Part shown: positions 33,962-46,857 of the stretch, in pieces
Position numbering within the stretch: position 1 is the stretch's first letter
Layout of the letters: each line of letters begins with the position of its first letter
DNA from: Lingula anatina
Lineage: Eukaryota > Brachiopoda > Lingulata > Lingulida > Lingulidae
DNA: 57,838 nucleotides
Direction of reading: 5' to 3'
Assembly: GCF_001039355.2 (NCBI RefSeq)
Contig: NW_019773710.1
Span: forward strand, 1-57,838
Made by a program: the position numbers and the translations under genes
Notes under the pieces: model-generated
Database searches by the model: none
The model's input: only the letters and a program-made list of their open reading frames with translations
What the model was told of the DNA's origin: nothing

Positions 33962-36320
33962 ACTGTCTCTTTTGTTTGAATCGTTGCAAATTCGGGGTTT
34001 TGTTAAGGGGGAGATACTGGCAGGGGTAGCGTTCTCGCTTTAGACCCTTTAGAAAATTTACCTTACTGGTTATAAGACAATATAATTCTTTCATTACTCG
34101 CTTAATCTAGGATCCAAAATATTAAACGACAATACCGTCTATGGTAATGAGATGAGACCGACCACAAAATGGTTCTTTCGTGAAACACGTATCATTTGAT
34201 ATTTTTCGTTTTTTTTTTATTTTGTCAGAATTTCCTGAAAAAGCCTAAAAGTACATAAGTCAACTAATGAAATGGAATGTAAACGCCTTGCAATCCAAAA
34301 ACGATTTATATAACATCAACTTGTGCAGGGTGAAACAGTGTAATAGATTGTCACAACCTTCCTTGGAGTCAATGTGTCAAATATTGGAGTCGTCTCAACT
34401 ACCGCATTTTATCATCACTGCTGCTCCTCTTTCAGTACGCCATTCTGGGGTAAGGGTACGAATTCGCAATTTTTTTACAGAACAGGTTACCTAATTTCCA
34501 ATTGAACATCTCATTTTAATTACTTCTGATCACAAATTTATGAATTATTTGTTTTTAAATCTTATTAGATACATCATGAGTCGCTGCTGTGTACAAAAAC
34601 GGAAAGATTGTCTCTCTGCGTGCAGTCACAATATAGAGAACTCTTCAGTTCATCACGCAAAATCAACTTTGTCTTTTAGGTGAAAAATGCCAAATATTCT
34701 TCATATAAATGAAAAATCGTAAGATTTAACCTTCAATATTTCTGCAGATGTCAGCCTCTCTTATCTGGGGATAGCTGATAAGATCCAATTCACTTATAAG
34801 TTTTTTTTTTCATCTCATGACAAAAAGAATATTATGTATGTTTAGTACTAAATGTATAGGGCACAGAACTAACGAACCCGTTCTCTAGCATCTTGCATAA
34901 GACATTATTAAATCAGCAAGTGGTTATCTACTGGCTAAGCGCACATGCATACTGGAAATAAGCTTAGCGGCCTACAACTGCTACCTATCAAAATTAAGTC
35001 TACCAGTAGATTTTATGCCATTTTTCTTGTCTGGTCGATTAAGGTGGTAAAAAGGTCCATTTTCTTCCAGAAATTGAAATTGCTGGCTAGAGTCCTGGAA
35101 TAGAATATGAATTTAAATTAATACACCATCTAAGATTTATAAGGGTAGAAAAACGCTGTTCAATTTATTATGAATGAAGGGTGCTAACTAATTATAGCTG
35201 TGGTTATTTTTGTGAAAAAAAAATGGCCCACATCAAATCATTATTAAAATGACAAATTTAATAAGACTATTCTGTATGATATCAGAATAAAATACAAAGG
35301 GTACCAGTTTCAGTCATTTGGCATAGGAAAGAGTATTTTGGTTTAAAACTCCCAAGCCTGATATGACAGTTAATGCATTGTCTAAGATGCCATATTACCG
35401 CCATCTTTTAATCTGACGTGAAACATACTTAGGATGCAGCCAGTTTGATAAGCATACAAAGCTATAATATCAAATACTAATAGTTAGATTACACTCCATT
35501 TTTGTGCATAAAACGACACATTTCTGACTTATTCATATTACAAATAATAGAAATATATTTCTATATGGTATTTTTATCTGTTAAAATCGTTTTTATATAT
35601 TTACATGTTAGCTAAATCATCCATTTTTATTGTAAACTAAATAGGAAAAGTACAGCCAACTCTTACACAAACACCACGATTTGCCCTCGAGGACTGTCCA
35701 GTGAGTTCGGATGTAAGTTCTAAATGACATATCCCGAGTTTATTTGCACTCTTTCTCTTCTGAATTAAGGGCACACTGAAATATGTTACAGAACCACCTT
35801 AAAGCCCGACAGGATGTTGTAAAAAATCTCTGAAACACACACAATAATTTATTTTGCAAATGTGCAAGTTTCAGTGTTTGGAAAGAGGAATATATTTAAT
35901 TCAACTATTTGAGAATTTAAAGTAAGCTGTTCCATACTGAGGTAACAAGTTTCGTGCATTTGTGAGAAAATTTAAGTGATTGGGAGTGCCTTTCTTAGGT
36001 AATACATTAATTCTATACAAGGTTTTGCGCCAAATCTAATTTCTAACTTGAGAAAAATGCAATTTTCTCTTATAAAATTATTATGTAAGCTGTCCCTGCA
36101 CTAGGCTTCATTTTTGCTGTACCGTTTTTAATAAAACGGACCAGTTTTTCATGATTCAAATGTTTGTGGTTATTATGTACCATTTCATTCTCCAAACAAG
36201 AAAAAATGTTTAGACAATATTTAGGAAATGAGATTTGGTTCTTAAATATGCATATATACTACCATTTCTTGATATAGTATTCATTGTAGTTAACCAGTTA
36301 TTCCATGATATAAGTTTCAG
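33962..36320. other. Intergenic or 5' intron stretch, no gene recognised
   Basis: AT-rich. The only exon-like feature is a possible donor (gttcggat|gtaagt) at about 35711, which could end a 5' UTR exon of the small membrane-protein gene. Open frames are short. Confidence 0.45.
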
Positions 36321-36327
36321 TGTTACA

Positions 36328-37293
36328 ATGATCAGGCGCCGCCTGGTGGAGTACTGGGCCCACAAACCCGGGAGGTGGAACAAACACAGAATCTACGATG
36401 TCATATGGAGTAGCGGTGTGAATTTGCTACTTGCTCTTTCTTCAGGATGCATAGGATACTTAGCATACAGCGTATATGCTTTAAAGACATGTAAGTTTTC
36501 CATCTTATGTGTAGGGAGTGGCTTGTTGAAAACATACACTTTTGGAAGATCTGGCAGAGTTTACAAGATTCAACGCAATTTGTAAAATAATGGAAAAGCA
36601 TTTAAAAGGAAACACCTCTGCATGAGCTTACAGATACCCTGCTGCTAACAAAAGAGGGCAGCACCTCTTGGTCTGATATACAATTTACATCAAGTTATAC
36701 CAAAACAAATGTTAAATTATTTCCCCTTTAACACAATTACATATAAACTTCCTTCATACTTATATTTTACGAACATTTGGAAAATAATATGAAAGGCTTG
36801 TATGGTGAGTTGGGTGTTGGGAATACTGCTAAAATCTATACAAAAATTCCTTGTAATTACTGATTACATTTTTGGCCTAGAGAAATTTGGAGTTCAGTTC
36901 TAAGTGTCCTTGAACAGAGTGACATGTGCCCCTAGTTTGTTAGTTAATCATTGAATTTAGTCATATCAGAACTGCCTTATTTCCAGGTTTCAGTGATGAG
37001 ACTGTCATTTAGGGATAAAGACAGAAAATATGGCTCCCAAAAAGTCAGAAAATCACCCAGTTTTCAGAAAAATCTCATCCGCGAGGTTTACAGAGAGGAA
37101 AACAAAGAACTATTGAATGGCTTTAATGGGAAACTGCTTTACTCGTATTTCTCTTTCAGATTATGCACCTTTACACAGAAAAAAGTGTGACATGCTCCTG
37201 GAGAGATATAACCAGAAACAGTTAGAAGAAGCAAAATTGCTGGAAGAAATGGAAATACCAGACGCTCCCAGTAGTCCAGCTCAGGGACAGTAA
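36328..37293 (+). CDS. Small single-pass membrane protein, 98 residues (2 coding exons)
   Basis: Not recognised. Exon 1 follows an acceptor (ataagtttcag) at 36320; the ATG is at 36328 and the donor ACAT|gtaagt at 36490. Exon 2 (37160-37293) follows ctctttcag and stops at 37293. The protein starts MIRRRLVEYWAHKPGRWNKH, a basic, possibly matrix- or cytosol-facing N-terminus. One hydrophobic helix (about residues 30-52, GVNLLLALSSGCIGYLAY) follows, then a charged helical tail (LLERYNQKQLEEAKLLEEME) and a short proline-rich end. The layout resembles small mitochondrial inner-membrane or SMIM-type proteins. That is an inference from shape only. The start is supported by position: seven bases after the acceptor, with no earlier in-frame ATG in the exon. 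Confidence 0.65.
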
Positions 37294-37564
37294 CGCTATT
37301 TATAAACAGTGGCCAAAGTAATGGGACTCGGAAGTGGAGATGTATTGTTACACTTAATATCGACTATAGATAACTTCTGTAAATAGTTGGAGTCGGCACT
37401 TCAGTTGCCAGTAACGTATTGTTGCAAAGAAGTGGCAATTGTACATTGTTTGAGAATAATTTCCTTAAAAATCGATTTTTACAAACCTGTGTTAAAAAAT
37501 GGATTTGCTGCACAGCCAGGTCTAATGTCAGTTGTGGAATTTATTTATATATTATTTTTATATC

Positions 37565-37890
37565 ATCGCCTTGCCGACTGAAAACATGATGCAGGAATTG
37601 TTCAAGATCTGGATCTGACAGTGGCTGACAAAAAGGTGTAACCAAACTTTTATAAAAAAAAAAAAAAATGTTTGCATTTTATGATGCCAGTATCTTGAGA
37701 AGAGCAAGCTCTTAAGTCAGTCGTATTAAAAGTTGTTCAAATAATTGCTTTGCTGACTGGAGGTATGACACGGAAATGATTCCAAATCTGACAGTGGTTG
37801 TCACAAGTGTGTAACCCAACTTTTATCAAATAAATAAAGTTTGCATTTTATAATGCTAGAAACTTGAGAAGAGCATATCATATGAAATCA
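37565..37890. repeat. Tandem duplication in the 3' UTR of the small membrane-protein gene
   Basis: Two alignable units of about 150-175 bases (37565-37715 and 37743-37890) share TTGCTGACTG, ATCTGACAGTGG, GTGTAACC-AACTTTTAT, TTTGCATTTTAT-ATGC and CTTGAGAAGAGCA. The second unit has AAATAAATAAAG where the first has a long A run. Confidence 0.75.
37829..37838 (+). terminator. Candidate polyadenylation signal, small membrane-protein gene
   Basis: Overlapping AATAAA hexamers in tcaaataaataaag, followed by GTTTGCATTTT, about 540 bases after the stop codon. Confidence 0.5.
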
Positions 37891-37899
37891 AAGACACAA

Positions 37900-39490
37900 A
37901 AAAGCGACCCTCTTTTGAAAATGTGATACCCTTGTTTATTTTGAATTGAGAACACGGGATGCTGAAGTACAAGAGGTTCATTAATTTCCCAAATGAAAAT
38001 GTAATATAATCTGCAGACACTGTGTGTGTAGGCTCCTAGTAGTGTCAAAGATGGAAGCTGTTACAGTGTTCTAAAATTATTACAAATGATTCAACAGAAC
38101 AGGTTAAAACCTGAGGATTTTTGCAGGAAGCAGACATTTTGATGGTATCCAGTTGCTAAGCAACCCCAAGCTGAGCTGTTGGCACAAAAACCTTGAGGTT
38201 TACTGAGGCTCAGCAAAGCACCTTTTTATGTACAGACACAGATTTATCTGTGCATATAGCTGTCACCTGTCTGTCATTTCTGTGCACTTCCACAGATAAC
38301 ATGATGACATGAAAACTATTTCACCTATTGTCTTCAAACTTACAAAACTGATGAATACTCATAAAAAGCAAGTTAAAAAAACAGCTCAATTGTTATTATT
38401 ATTATTTTGTTTTTCAGTATATTTATAGTTATAAATAATCTTCATTGAAATATGGCAACCTGAAGGTTGAAGTTACATATATATATATATATATATAATT
38501 ACTTTTTTTAAAATTTATTTTAAGACAAAAGCCTGGTCAATTTTGGCCCTGTTGCACACTATAGGTTGTCGCTCTCGCCTCCCTGGGGAGTTAGCAATAC
38601 ATATAACTGGACTGGTCCAATTTAGGAGGTCCAAACGTAATTACCCTACCGGGGAATTTCCTTCCTTTCACAAGTATTCCACAAGACCACTTCTGGCCGT
38701 AAAGTTAATTGACCTTACAGTTGGAAGTGGCCTTGTAGAGGACTAGTATTCAGTGCGGGTCGGGTGGAGGGCTTTCCTATGTAAAAGTCAGGCTCCCGAG
38801 TTGTCCATCTGCAAGGTGAAATGGGTCACTTTAACATACTGCTCCATGTGAATAGGACCAAAGGCCCTTCAAACTGACCCAAGCATTTACTCGTTTTTTT
38901 AACAAATTCCAGTTCTCAGTTTTAGATCATTTATTACTGGAAGCCATATATTTAAGGCAACATTTAATGGCACAGTCAGACATCTGAATCTATGTACAAA
39001 TATTACAGGTATTTTTTCATCCTTTTTGGCCAAAGTGAGACAAATACTTCTACTCTTCTTCAGAGAAATATAAATAATATTCATGAGGGCAAGTCTTACA
39101 CAAAGCTGATAGTTTACAGAAATTAACAATAGCTGTTCACCCAAACCTTGCTCAAGTAAATAAATAAATGTCACTGAATGTTTTCTTGGATATATAAAAT
39201 AGATGCTATTCCAAAATAGGATTGGAACTCAAATATTTCTTTCTCTTTGATTAATCGCACAGAAGTCGAGGTGACGTGGCAATCTTTTTTTTTTTCCAGC
39301 ACAGGTCCTCTTCGATAAAAACTTTCATATTTCCACTATCAGATGTTACATCATGTACAGAGAGAAAGAGAACCAAAAATGGAAAGAAATGCAGCAACTT
39401 TTCCCAAATTGTCCAGCCAGTCAATTTCTCAGCCTTAACATTCTCAAAAGTTTTAGCCTACACCTTAGTGAAGTTTGTCAATTTACATCT
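37900..39490. other. Intergenic between convergent genes; repeats only
   Basis: It contains palindrome repeat copy C (38223-38293) and an (AT)n tract (38476-38497). The segment 38540-38780 is GC-richer and has a 67-residue open frame that I cannot assign. The genes on either side are convergent (small membrane protein and WDR37). Confidence 0.5.
38223..38293 (+). repeat. Palindrome-ended repeat, copy C
   Basis: TTTTTATGTACAGACACAG, then a decayed half palindrome and TGTCACCTGTCTGTC. It matches copy B at 15105, but the GC-rich end is missing. Confidence 0.6.
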
Positions 39491-39495
39491 TAGTC

Positions 39496-39501
39496 TTTAT
39501 T
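39496..39501 (-). terminator. Candidate polyadenylation signal of WDR37
   Basis: AATAAA on the minus strand (tttatt on plus), about 120 bases after the WDR37 stop at 39619. Confidence 0.5.
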
Positions 39502-39618
39502 CTTGGCATCTTTCCCAGATTTGAAATACTTTGACAATAACCTAAATATCCATCCTTGGCACATTTCCTCTTAGGGTTCCAATACTTGGAGACAATTATC
39601 TTTAAGTTAGTTTTTTTC

Positions 39619-41914
39619 TCATTTTTCATCCTTTGCGTCTTTCCTCTGGGGGTTGACATACCAACCCAACACAAGGCGATCAAAGCCACAGGTGAACAAG
39701 TTACATGTAGGACTGTCTTCATCCCATGCTGCAGCACATACCATCCTGCTGTGACCCTGGACAACAAGAGATGTAGATAAGAAAACTGTAAAATGACAAA
39801 ATTCAAATGTAGAGAAGACATCAAACTACAGTTGAGGTGGGCCCTGACCCTGAGAAATTCTTGACATTCTGAATGATTTGTTTTTATTGTTTTTACTAAG
39901 TATGTAGTAAACATATGAATAAACAATAAGACCATGACAAAGAAAAGAAGAGAAAGTAATAGAGGAAAAGGAAATAAGGCAGAGAGAGAGTTAGTGAGAG
40001 GGAAGGGCAGGAGAAGAAGGAATAAGGAAGAGAGAGACTGCATTCCCACAGATTTTAGATCGAGCTATCCCCGTGGGGAGTCTCACTAGATTACTGTCAG
40101 CTTAGCCGGCTTAAATGTCTGTCCCGCCTACTAAAAGCTGTAAGGGGGTAATTAACTTCCGTGCGCACTCAGCTGACAGCAATTTAGCATGAACCCCCAG
40201 GGTGATAGGTTGATCCAGATGGGTCAATCTAAATCTGTGGGAATGCAGTCAGAGAGAAGGGAGGGAGAATGAAATCACCCTGACAACACTCTCTGTTATA
40301 AAGAGAAAAACAAAAAAAACTTACAACTCTGTTACTCCTGGGCAGTCTTCCCAGTCTGACCCCGTTGATGTCATACAGCCGGATGTGTCGGTTGTCCTGT
40401 GGAATGGCCAGGATCTGGTGACTGGGGGACACAGCTAACCTGAGGAGTCACATCGTATATTTATCACAAGTCTTGTTATACCAATGGTCAAGTAAACGTG
40501 GTTCTATTCTTGCATTAATAAAGATTCTTGGTATACAGAAACCACAAATTATGCGTGATGATTCCTTGACACATCTAACCCAAAAACTAAGTTGCATTAT
40601 CAAAAGCTATGAAATAATAAGACACCAGTGCTAATCAGTTATCATAAGAAAGTTAATTCCTACAGTAACTGCTCCATTTTACAATGATTATTGTTCTTTT
40701 TTCTTGGCTAAACTCATTGTAATATACCCCTTTACCTGTGTAAAGGCGAATCTGTTCTGATAGTATCCAAGGAAACCCTTGTAACTATTTACAGGAGCAC
40801 CTGTCCTAATAATCTCCATGGAAACCTAATTACCTGTTTACAGGAGCATCTGTCCTGATAGTCTCCATGGAAAACTATTTACCTGTTTACAGGAGCATCT
40901 GTCCTGATAGTCTCCATGGGGGATCTCATGTTCTTCAGGTCCCAAATCTTCACGGATCTGTCATCACTCCCGGACACAATCTTATCTGCAGCAACAAAGA
41001 CTGCAGTAGTCACAGGTCTGAAAGGAGAACACTGCATCATAAACCAGGTATTCCAACACCAATTTAAGTTAATAATCAAATGCTGAAGGCTGAGTGCATA
41101 TGCTTCTTTTTTCTTTCTCTACTGAAATTTACTGATTTTATTCATTGAGATTTAAATGAAGTCTTAAACGAGTCTGACTATCGAAATCAAGTTTCGGCCC
41201 TTGTTTCATGGTGCTCTGAAAACGACCTCGAGCTTAACGTTAAAAAGACAAAAGAAATTATTGTAGATTTTAGGAAAAACCCAACAGAAATTAGCCATCT
41301 TACGCTGAATGGTTCTGAGGTTGAAATAGTCAGACATTTCAAATTTCTTGGCATACATATATCTGATGATCTTAAATGGCACATTAACATAGATGATATT
41401 GTCCGCAAAGCTCAGCAAAGACTCTACTTTCTACGACGATTGAGGTCATTCTATGTCAACCAAGAACTGCTGGCAAAATTTTACCGGGCTGTGATTGAGA
41501 GTGTGCTAACACAATCTTTCACCGTCTGGTACAGTAGTGCTACAGTAGAGGACAAGAATCGCCTCAACCGCGTAGTAAAAACTGCCAGGCGCATTGTAGG
41601 TAGGGACCTGCCGTCTATTGAATGTTTGTATACGAGACGAGTGCTCAAGAAAGTAAAGTCAATCACGAGTGACCCTGGTCACCCAGCGAATAGCCTACTT
41701 ATGCATATGTCAACAAGCCGACTGCGGTCATTAAAAGCAACCTCCACGCGCACTAAGAATAGTTTTTATCCATCAGCAGTACGTATTTTTAATGAACAAA
41801 ATGTATTTTAATAATTCCACTGTATCACATTTTATCGACAGATCATACCAACTTTCATTTTATATTTGTATAAATATGACAATAAATTATTATTATTATT
41901 ATTATTATTATTAA

Positions 41915-41946
<32 letters not shown>

Positions 41947-44900
41947 GCGTGAAAGTATTGTGATACATAGTTTACACACAGAATACATGGCACACCTAAT
42001 TTTGTTTTGGCAATTATTTCAAGTTAGTTTATCAACTTTACTGAGCAATTTTATAGTCCATTTGATGGAGCATAAAATAAAGGAACACTATTGTTAAATG
42101 TTTACTACTTGAATCAGTTCTTGAGCTTTAAACCATGACTAGATGCAAAGAATTTTTCACAGTCCACTAAAGAACTACCCACTCTGTATGTCCCTGGAAG
42201 ACATTCAGCTGCATGGAGGGATTCCTGAAGTCCCACAGTCTGAAAGTGGTGTCCTTGGAGGAGGTGACCACTAGTTTCTGGACTGGGTGGGTGCACACAT
42301 TGGTCAGTTCCTTCTCATGGCCTGATGGGAAGAAATAGGATTATACAAATAATATTTAAAAAAATATCAGCAGTTTTTGTGTTTGGGCCATTCTAAGTCC
42401 TTTAATATACTGCCACAAAAGAGATAAAGCAGCAAGTAAGGCTTCATTCACATGCAATGTCTATTTTCTAAATTCTATTTTCTATTCGCGGTATGTCTTA
42501 TGATCACGGTCAGTGCCCTGAATATCCCGCGGCGTAATTACTGGCAGCGCGAGCCAGTTACTATAAGTTACTTTAAGTAACTGGCTTGCGCTGCCAGTAA
42601 TTAAGCCGCGGGATATTTAGGGCACTGACCATGATCATAAGATACCGCGAATAGAAAATAGATTTTTAGAAAATAGACTTTCCATGTGAACGAAGCCTTA
42701 CACAACATATGAACCAAATTTTACTGGCCCAGATGAAATGTTTGCCATAGTTCTGGTACAGATCTTTCAGACTGATTGGATGCTGCCTAAATAAAATCAA
42801 AAACCAAAAAATTCATTTTGCATAATTATGTCTGGTCACTGACCTTGAAGAGTATTGAGTATAGCGCCTGTGTCCACATCATACAAGATGGCGGTTCTAT
42901 CCCATGATGCTGTGATGACCTCTCGACCCCCAGCCATCCAATCAGCTGCCACCACCACATTGCTGTGACCTGTGAGATCTGTCTGTGGTACACGGATCAC
43001 ATTAGCATCAAACATGTGGTATTCATCCGAAGCTAGAAGAGGTCCATTCGTTATGCATAAATATGTGCATTGGTGATGGTTGGTCATTATGAGAGTGTAT
43101 GAGATATCTGGCTCTTTTTGCATTAAACTATTTTCATATTAATAATATTACAGTAATATGTTGGTACAAATGGAACTCCTCAAAAACCAAATTTTGCATC
43201 CACAAACAATACTAGTTTCTCAAAGAAAAATTTCACTTTGTTATTATTATTACCTCTGCCAAGGAGGTTATATTTTCACCCCTGTTTGTCTGTTTGTTTG
43301 TCTGTCATCAGCATAACTCAAAAAGTTATGGACCAATTTTGATAAAATTTTCAGGGTAGGTCAGAAATAGGCCAAGGAAGAGATGATTAGCTTTTGGTGG
43401 TGATCCAGATCAATAATCAATAATTATCAAAAATTGCTGCCTTGGTGGGGGTCTGCGCTCTCGGAGTGCTTTTCTAGTTATTATTATGATTATTTCATAA
43501 TTATTACTTTTTTACACCAATCAGTCTGTCTGACTGTCTATTGTCTTTCTACATCATTAGTGTCCATAAGATTGAAAACACCTGCCACCAAATATTAACC
43601 AGGATTGGCATGATTACAATCAAATGGAAGATAAATGCATTAGTTTGAATAGCAAAATCAGCATTTTATTGTTATCCATGTGCCTTGCTTACAAGCAGCA
43701 AAAACAAACCAACTCCAAGCACACACACTGAAGAAGCCTTGAAAAAGAAAAAAGACAGGATATGCTCACCATCCAATTCCTCCTTTTCCGAGAGCTCCAG
43801 CTCATCGTCAGATGGTGCCCTTTTCTATGTAGACAGAAAATCAATATTGTTTCACATCAGAAAATGCACATTGATGAAATAACAGAGGAAGACAGTTATG
43901 ACGTGATTGTGTGAAGAACCTTTCTCACAGCTGGTGTTATGTAACACTAATGAATAGTCCACATAGCAGATATACTTATTATTGTAATATTTCAGAAAAT
44001 TGGATATCTGTGGATGTTTGTACCTGAACTGAAGGCAAATGATCGATCAAATAGAATCTTATCTGAATTAAGCAAACTAAAACATGATACTAATAAATTT
44101 AAATAAAGTTTTTTTAACAAATTGGAGATTTGTACCTGATGTCATGATAGACTTGCGTCACTAAATAAGAGGACTTTGAACAGTTAATATGTCAACAACC
44201 TGTATTTTATGATAATTACTTCTTATATTTTAACAAATCTGATTAATTATATTTTCAAAGGCAGTATTTTTATCATTGAATTTTTAAAAAAATTATTTAA
44301 AAAGTCCGAAAAGGAGAGCGTGGTTCATTTCACACAATAGGCTCTTGTGAATAATTGAAAATGAAAAGCTTAAATTACTAAATAAACAGACGACATATTA
44401 TTATTTAATTCACAAGTAATTACCCTAACTTCTCAAAGTTTATGGACATACCTCTAAAGGCAGGCTAATTTGCGCCTTCCACACGTGTGCTGTCTGGTCC
44501 CCTGACGCAGTAACTACGTGGTCCTGACTAGGATGAAAACGCAGGGAGTTCACTGAGCCTTTGTGGCCAAAGTAATTAGTCACACACTCTCCTGTTTCTG
44601 AAGACCATAGTTTTGCAGCACCATCTGAAGAAATAAGGCACAAAACTATATAATTTCAATATCTAAACAAATACAAGGCTGCTAGGTATACTTTTCGTGA
44701 AGGCAAATTTTCAATTTCTCTTGCGTAAACCTTTGTTAAATTCATATGATATATTAGAGTATATTATATTTCTTTGGTCATTAGAAGCAGCATATTACTG
44801 CACTTTCTTAGCAAATGTTGTCATTCAACAAATGTGAGCCGAGACCATTTATCAGCATGGTTTGTGCATTATATTGACTGTGTTTTCAAGGCAGACAGTT

Positions 44901-46129
44901 AAAATCTAGCTTAAAGTCATTGAAGCTTGTTATCTTTTACCTGCTGATGACGTTCCAACTATCGTCACCTGATGTAGTTTGGAGACACTGACGTCCCATA
45001 CACCGTCGCCATGACCAGAAAACTCGCGGACAAAATGGCTGCCAGCAGATTGGTTTTTGAATGTAGAAACAATTCTGCTTGTTGATGTCTTGTATGTGTC
45101 TTTTATCTTCTGAGAGATTTGACTGGAAGCTGTAAAAGAACATGATAATAAGGTGACACAAGATCACAAAGAACTAAATTTATATCATGTCTTATTAGAA
45201 TTTAAACAGCCATATCAGATTAAGTAACACAATAGAAATATTATACAGACAACATGTAGTAGTACTACATACACAGAAGAAAAGGACTACCATCACATAA
45301 GACTTTTGTCTCTAGACAATAGTTTTGACTAAATAATACTCCGTTGTCTCTTACTTTCAAAACCTGTCTCGAAGTGAAGAATAACATTCGATTGAAGCTC
45401 TTTTGATAAACTGAACCCTGTTGCCTCTTATTCTTACATTTTTTAGGAGCCTTTGTTCCATCTCCAGAGTCGACCCCCTCCGCCTTGTCCCCGGCCGTGC
45501 TGCGATAGTGTTCCAGTTTTTCATGTACTGCACATAAAAGTAAGACGTAAAATACCATAAAATATCAAAGACGGTAATGAAAATCAACACTTTATGAAGA
45601 AATAATTTCATCACCTGCATGATTTAAAAGAATTTGGTTTTGGAGGGATCAAAATGATTATCATGCCCGATATATTTAAAACTGAAAGTTGGCCACAGAC
45701 AGCACACTGTGTTATTGGTTCCATGGTAATATCAATGGCAACATCAGCCCCTAGACTTTTCTCAATACCACCCTAAGTTACAGGTATTAAGAGTTATGGT
45801 TTCATTCCTCAGCAATACCCAACAGAATATACAAGTGAGTACACTCATAGCAGTGCTCTGCCACTGATCTGATCAGACCTTATTTTATTTTTACTACTTT
45901 AAATGTTTTAACACATCAATGCCTTTTACAGGGCAATGTCTGCCTGATATTGTATTTTTAATGTATTTTATTGGCTAAATGAAATCTTTTTCTGATCTAC
46001 AGGGTGATCAATATCTGAAGTACAGGGGGATCAATACCCAGTCAGATCGCATACTCACACGTCTGGTTTTCTACATAAAGCTTCTCATATTCATCTTCAA
46101 TTAGTGCAAACAAGTCGTGAAGCCTGCCT
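39619..46129 (-). CDS. WDR37: WDR37 WD40-repeat protein, ten exons, N-terminus missing
   Basis: Minus-strand exons in order: 46129-46059, 45527-45438, 45129-44941, 44624-44452, 43824-43770, 43032-42844, 42321-42183, 41017-40883, 40439-40325 and 39756-39619. All have GT-AG sites and compatible phases, giving 430 residues. Human WDR37 is about 494 residues, so some 65 N-terminal residues are missing, probably in the N gap at 46858-47484 or beyond. A coiled-coil start ([16 protein letters not shown]) is followed by seven WD40-type blades, for example [38 protein letters not shown] and [20 protein letters not shown]. The gene ends with [15 protein letters not shown]. In vertebrates WDR37 binds PACS1/PACS2. 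Introns carry several repeats, and the 41017-40883 exon has its donor copied in tandem. Confidence 0.93.
40036..40250. mobile_element. Palindromic MITE in WDR37 intron (GACTGCATTCCCACAG ends)
   Basis: 215 bases with terminal inverted repeats GACTGCATTCCCACAGATTT / AAATCTGTGGGAATGCAGTC, and GTGGGGAGTCTCACTAG / ...ACCCCCAGGG inner arms. Flanking AGAGA on both sides may be a target duplication, but the region is purine-rich. A distant relative of the GTGGGGACTC family. Confidence 0.75.
40724..40919. repeat. 49-bp tandem repeat containing a WDR37 splice donor (4 copies)
   Basis: The marker CTCCATGG or its variant ends at 40772, 40821, 40870 and 40919, exactly 49 bases apart. Each unit (minus strand) contains ATGGAGACTATCAGGACAGA, TGCTCCTGTAAACAG and a gtaa-type donor. 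The unit at 40883-40919 is the true end of the WDR37 exon; the others lie in the intron and diverge with distance. Confidence 0.85.
41155..41945 (+). mobile_element. 5'-truncated LINE, CR1/L2-like, in WDR37 intron (antisense)
   Basis: An open frame of about 215 codons (41158-41811) reads [61 protein letters not shown] and [15 protein letters not shown]. This is the standard C-terminal part of the reverse transcriptase of L2/CR1-type elements. The copy ends with a short 3' part and an (ATT)n tail (41884-41945). It is inserted opposite to WDR37 transcription. The frame is uninterrupted, so the insertion is fairly young. Confidence 0.85.
42437..42700. mobile_element. 264-bp near-perfect palindrome in WDR37 intron
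   Basis: Arms run from TAAGGCTTCATTCACATG to CATGTGAACGAAGCCTTA, through ATAGAAAATAG / CTATTTTCTAT, CGCGGTAT, TGATCA-GGTCAGTGCCCT and ATCCCGCGGC. They meet in AGTTACTATAAGTTACTTTAAGTAACT. Only scattered mismatches are visible, so this is a foldback MITE or recent hairpin insertion. Confidence 0.85.
43248..43479 (+). repeat. Interspersed repeat starting ATTACCTC(C/T)GCCAAGGAGG, copy 2
   Basis: Same start, ACTCAAAAAGTTATGGACC core and GCGCTCTCGGAGTGC end as 7262-7494. It lies in a WDR37 intron. Confidence 0.7.
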
Positions 46130-46857
46130 CTGAAATGAAAAACAAGAAAATGGAAATGTTTCTGAAAATAGCATAGACCCCCTTGAAGACAAGAGAGTAA
46201 GGATAGAGATGTGATATAAGAAAACAGTTTAATTATGAAATCATGCCAAGTTTTTTTTTTTGTGTATTCAGAGTATTTCTTCAAAGAGGCTGTTTACACT
46301 GTCATCTATCTCAGATGAGTGTGTCAATAGCCGTTAAGTGCAGAATAATCTCATTCTGTTATAAGGGATAAAAAGAGACATAAGCAAGTAACAGTACTCT
46401 GTTTAAGTTGCACAAGATTCAAGTTAGGTAATAAGTTTCAGATTGTCAAAAAAAAATCTGTTCAACGAGTTTTGTTTGACAAAGACAATCATTTGAGTTA
46501 TAAGGTGACAAGTTATGCATAGTCTAGTGTAGGTGGAATCTGGCAAGTAGCATTGGGGTTCACAACATGTCTACAGGACATAACTACACAGTAGTGTGCT
46601 GTGAAAGTTAATTAACCTTTGTATCAGCCTTCTCATATGAAGGCTACAATTAACAGAAAAAAATTGTCAATACTTAGTACGGATAAATCCCTAGCAATAC
46701 AAAAAGATTTTTGGACATTCAACAACTATATGGCAGCACTCAGAGAACATGCTACAAATATATAAGAGAAAGTTGGCACTCTCTATTACCAAATTAACCT
46801 TTTGTTTGCAGAAACTGATGGTCTGTAAGTAAACAGTCATATTCACTGAAGTTAAAT

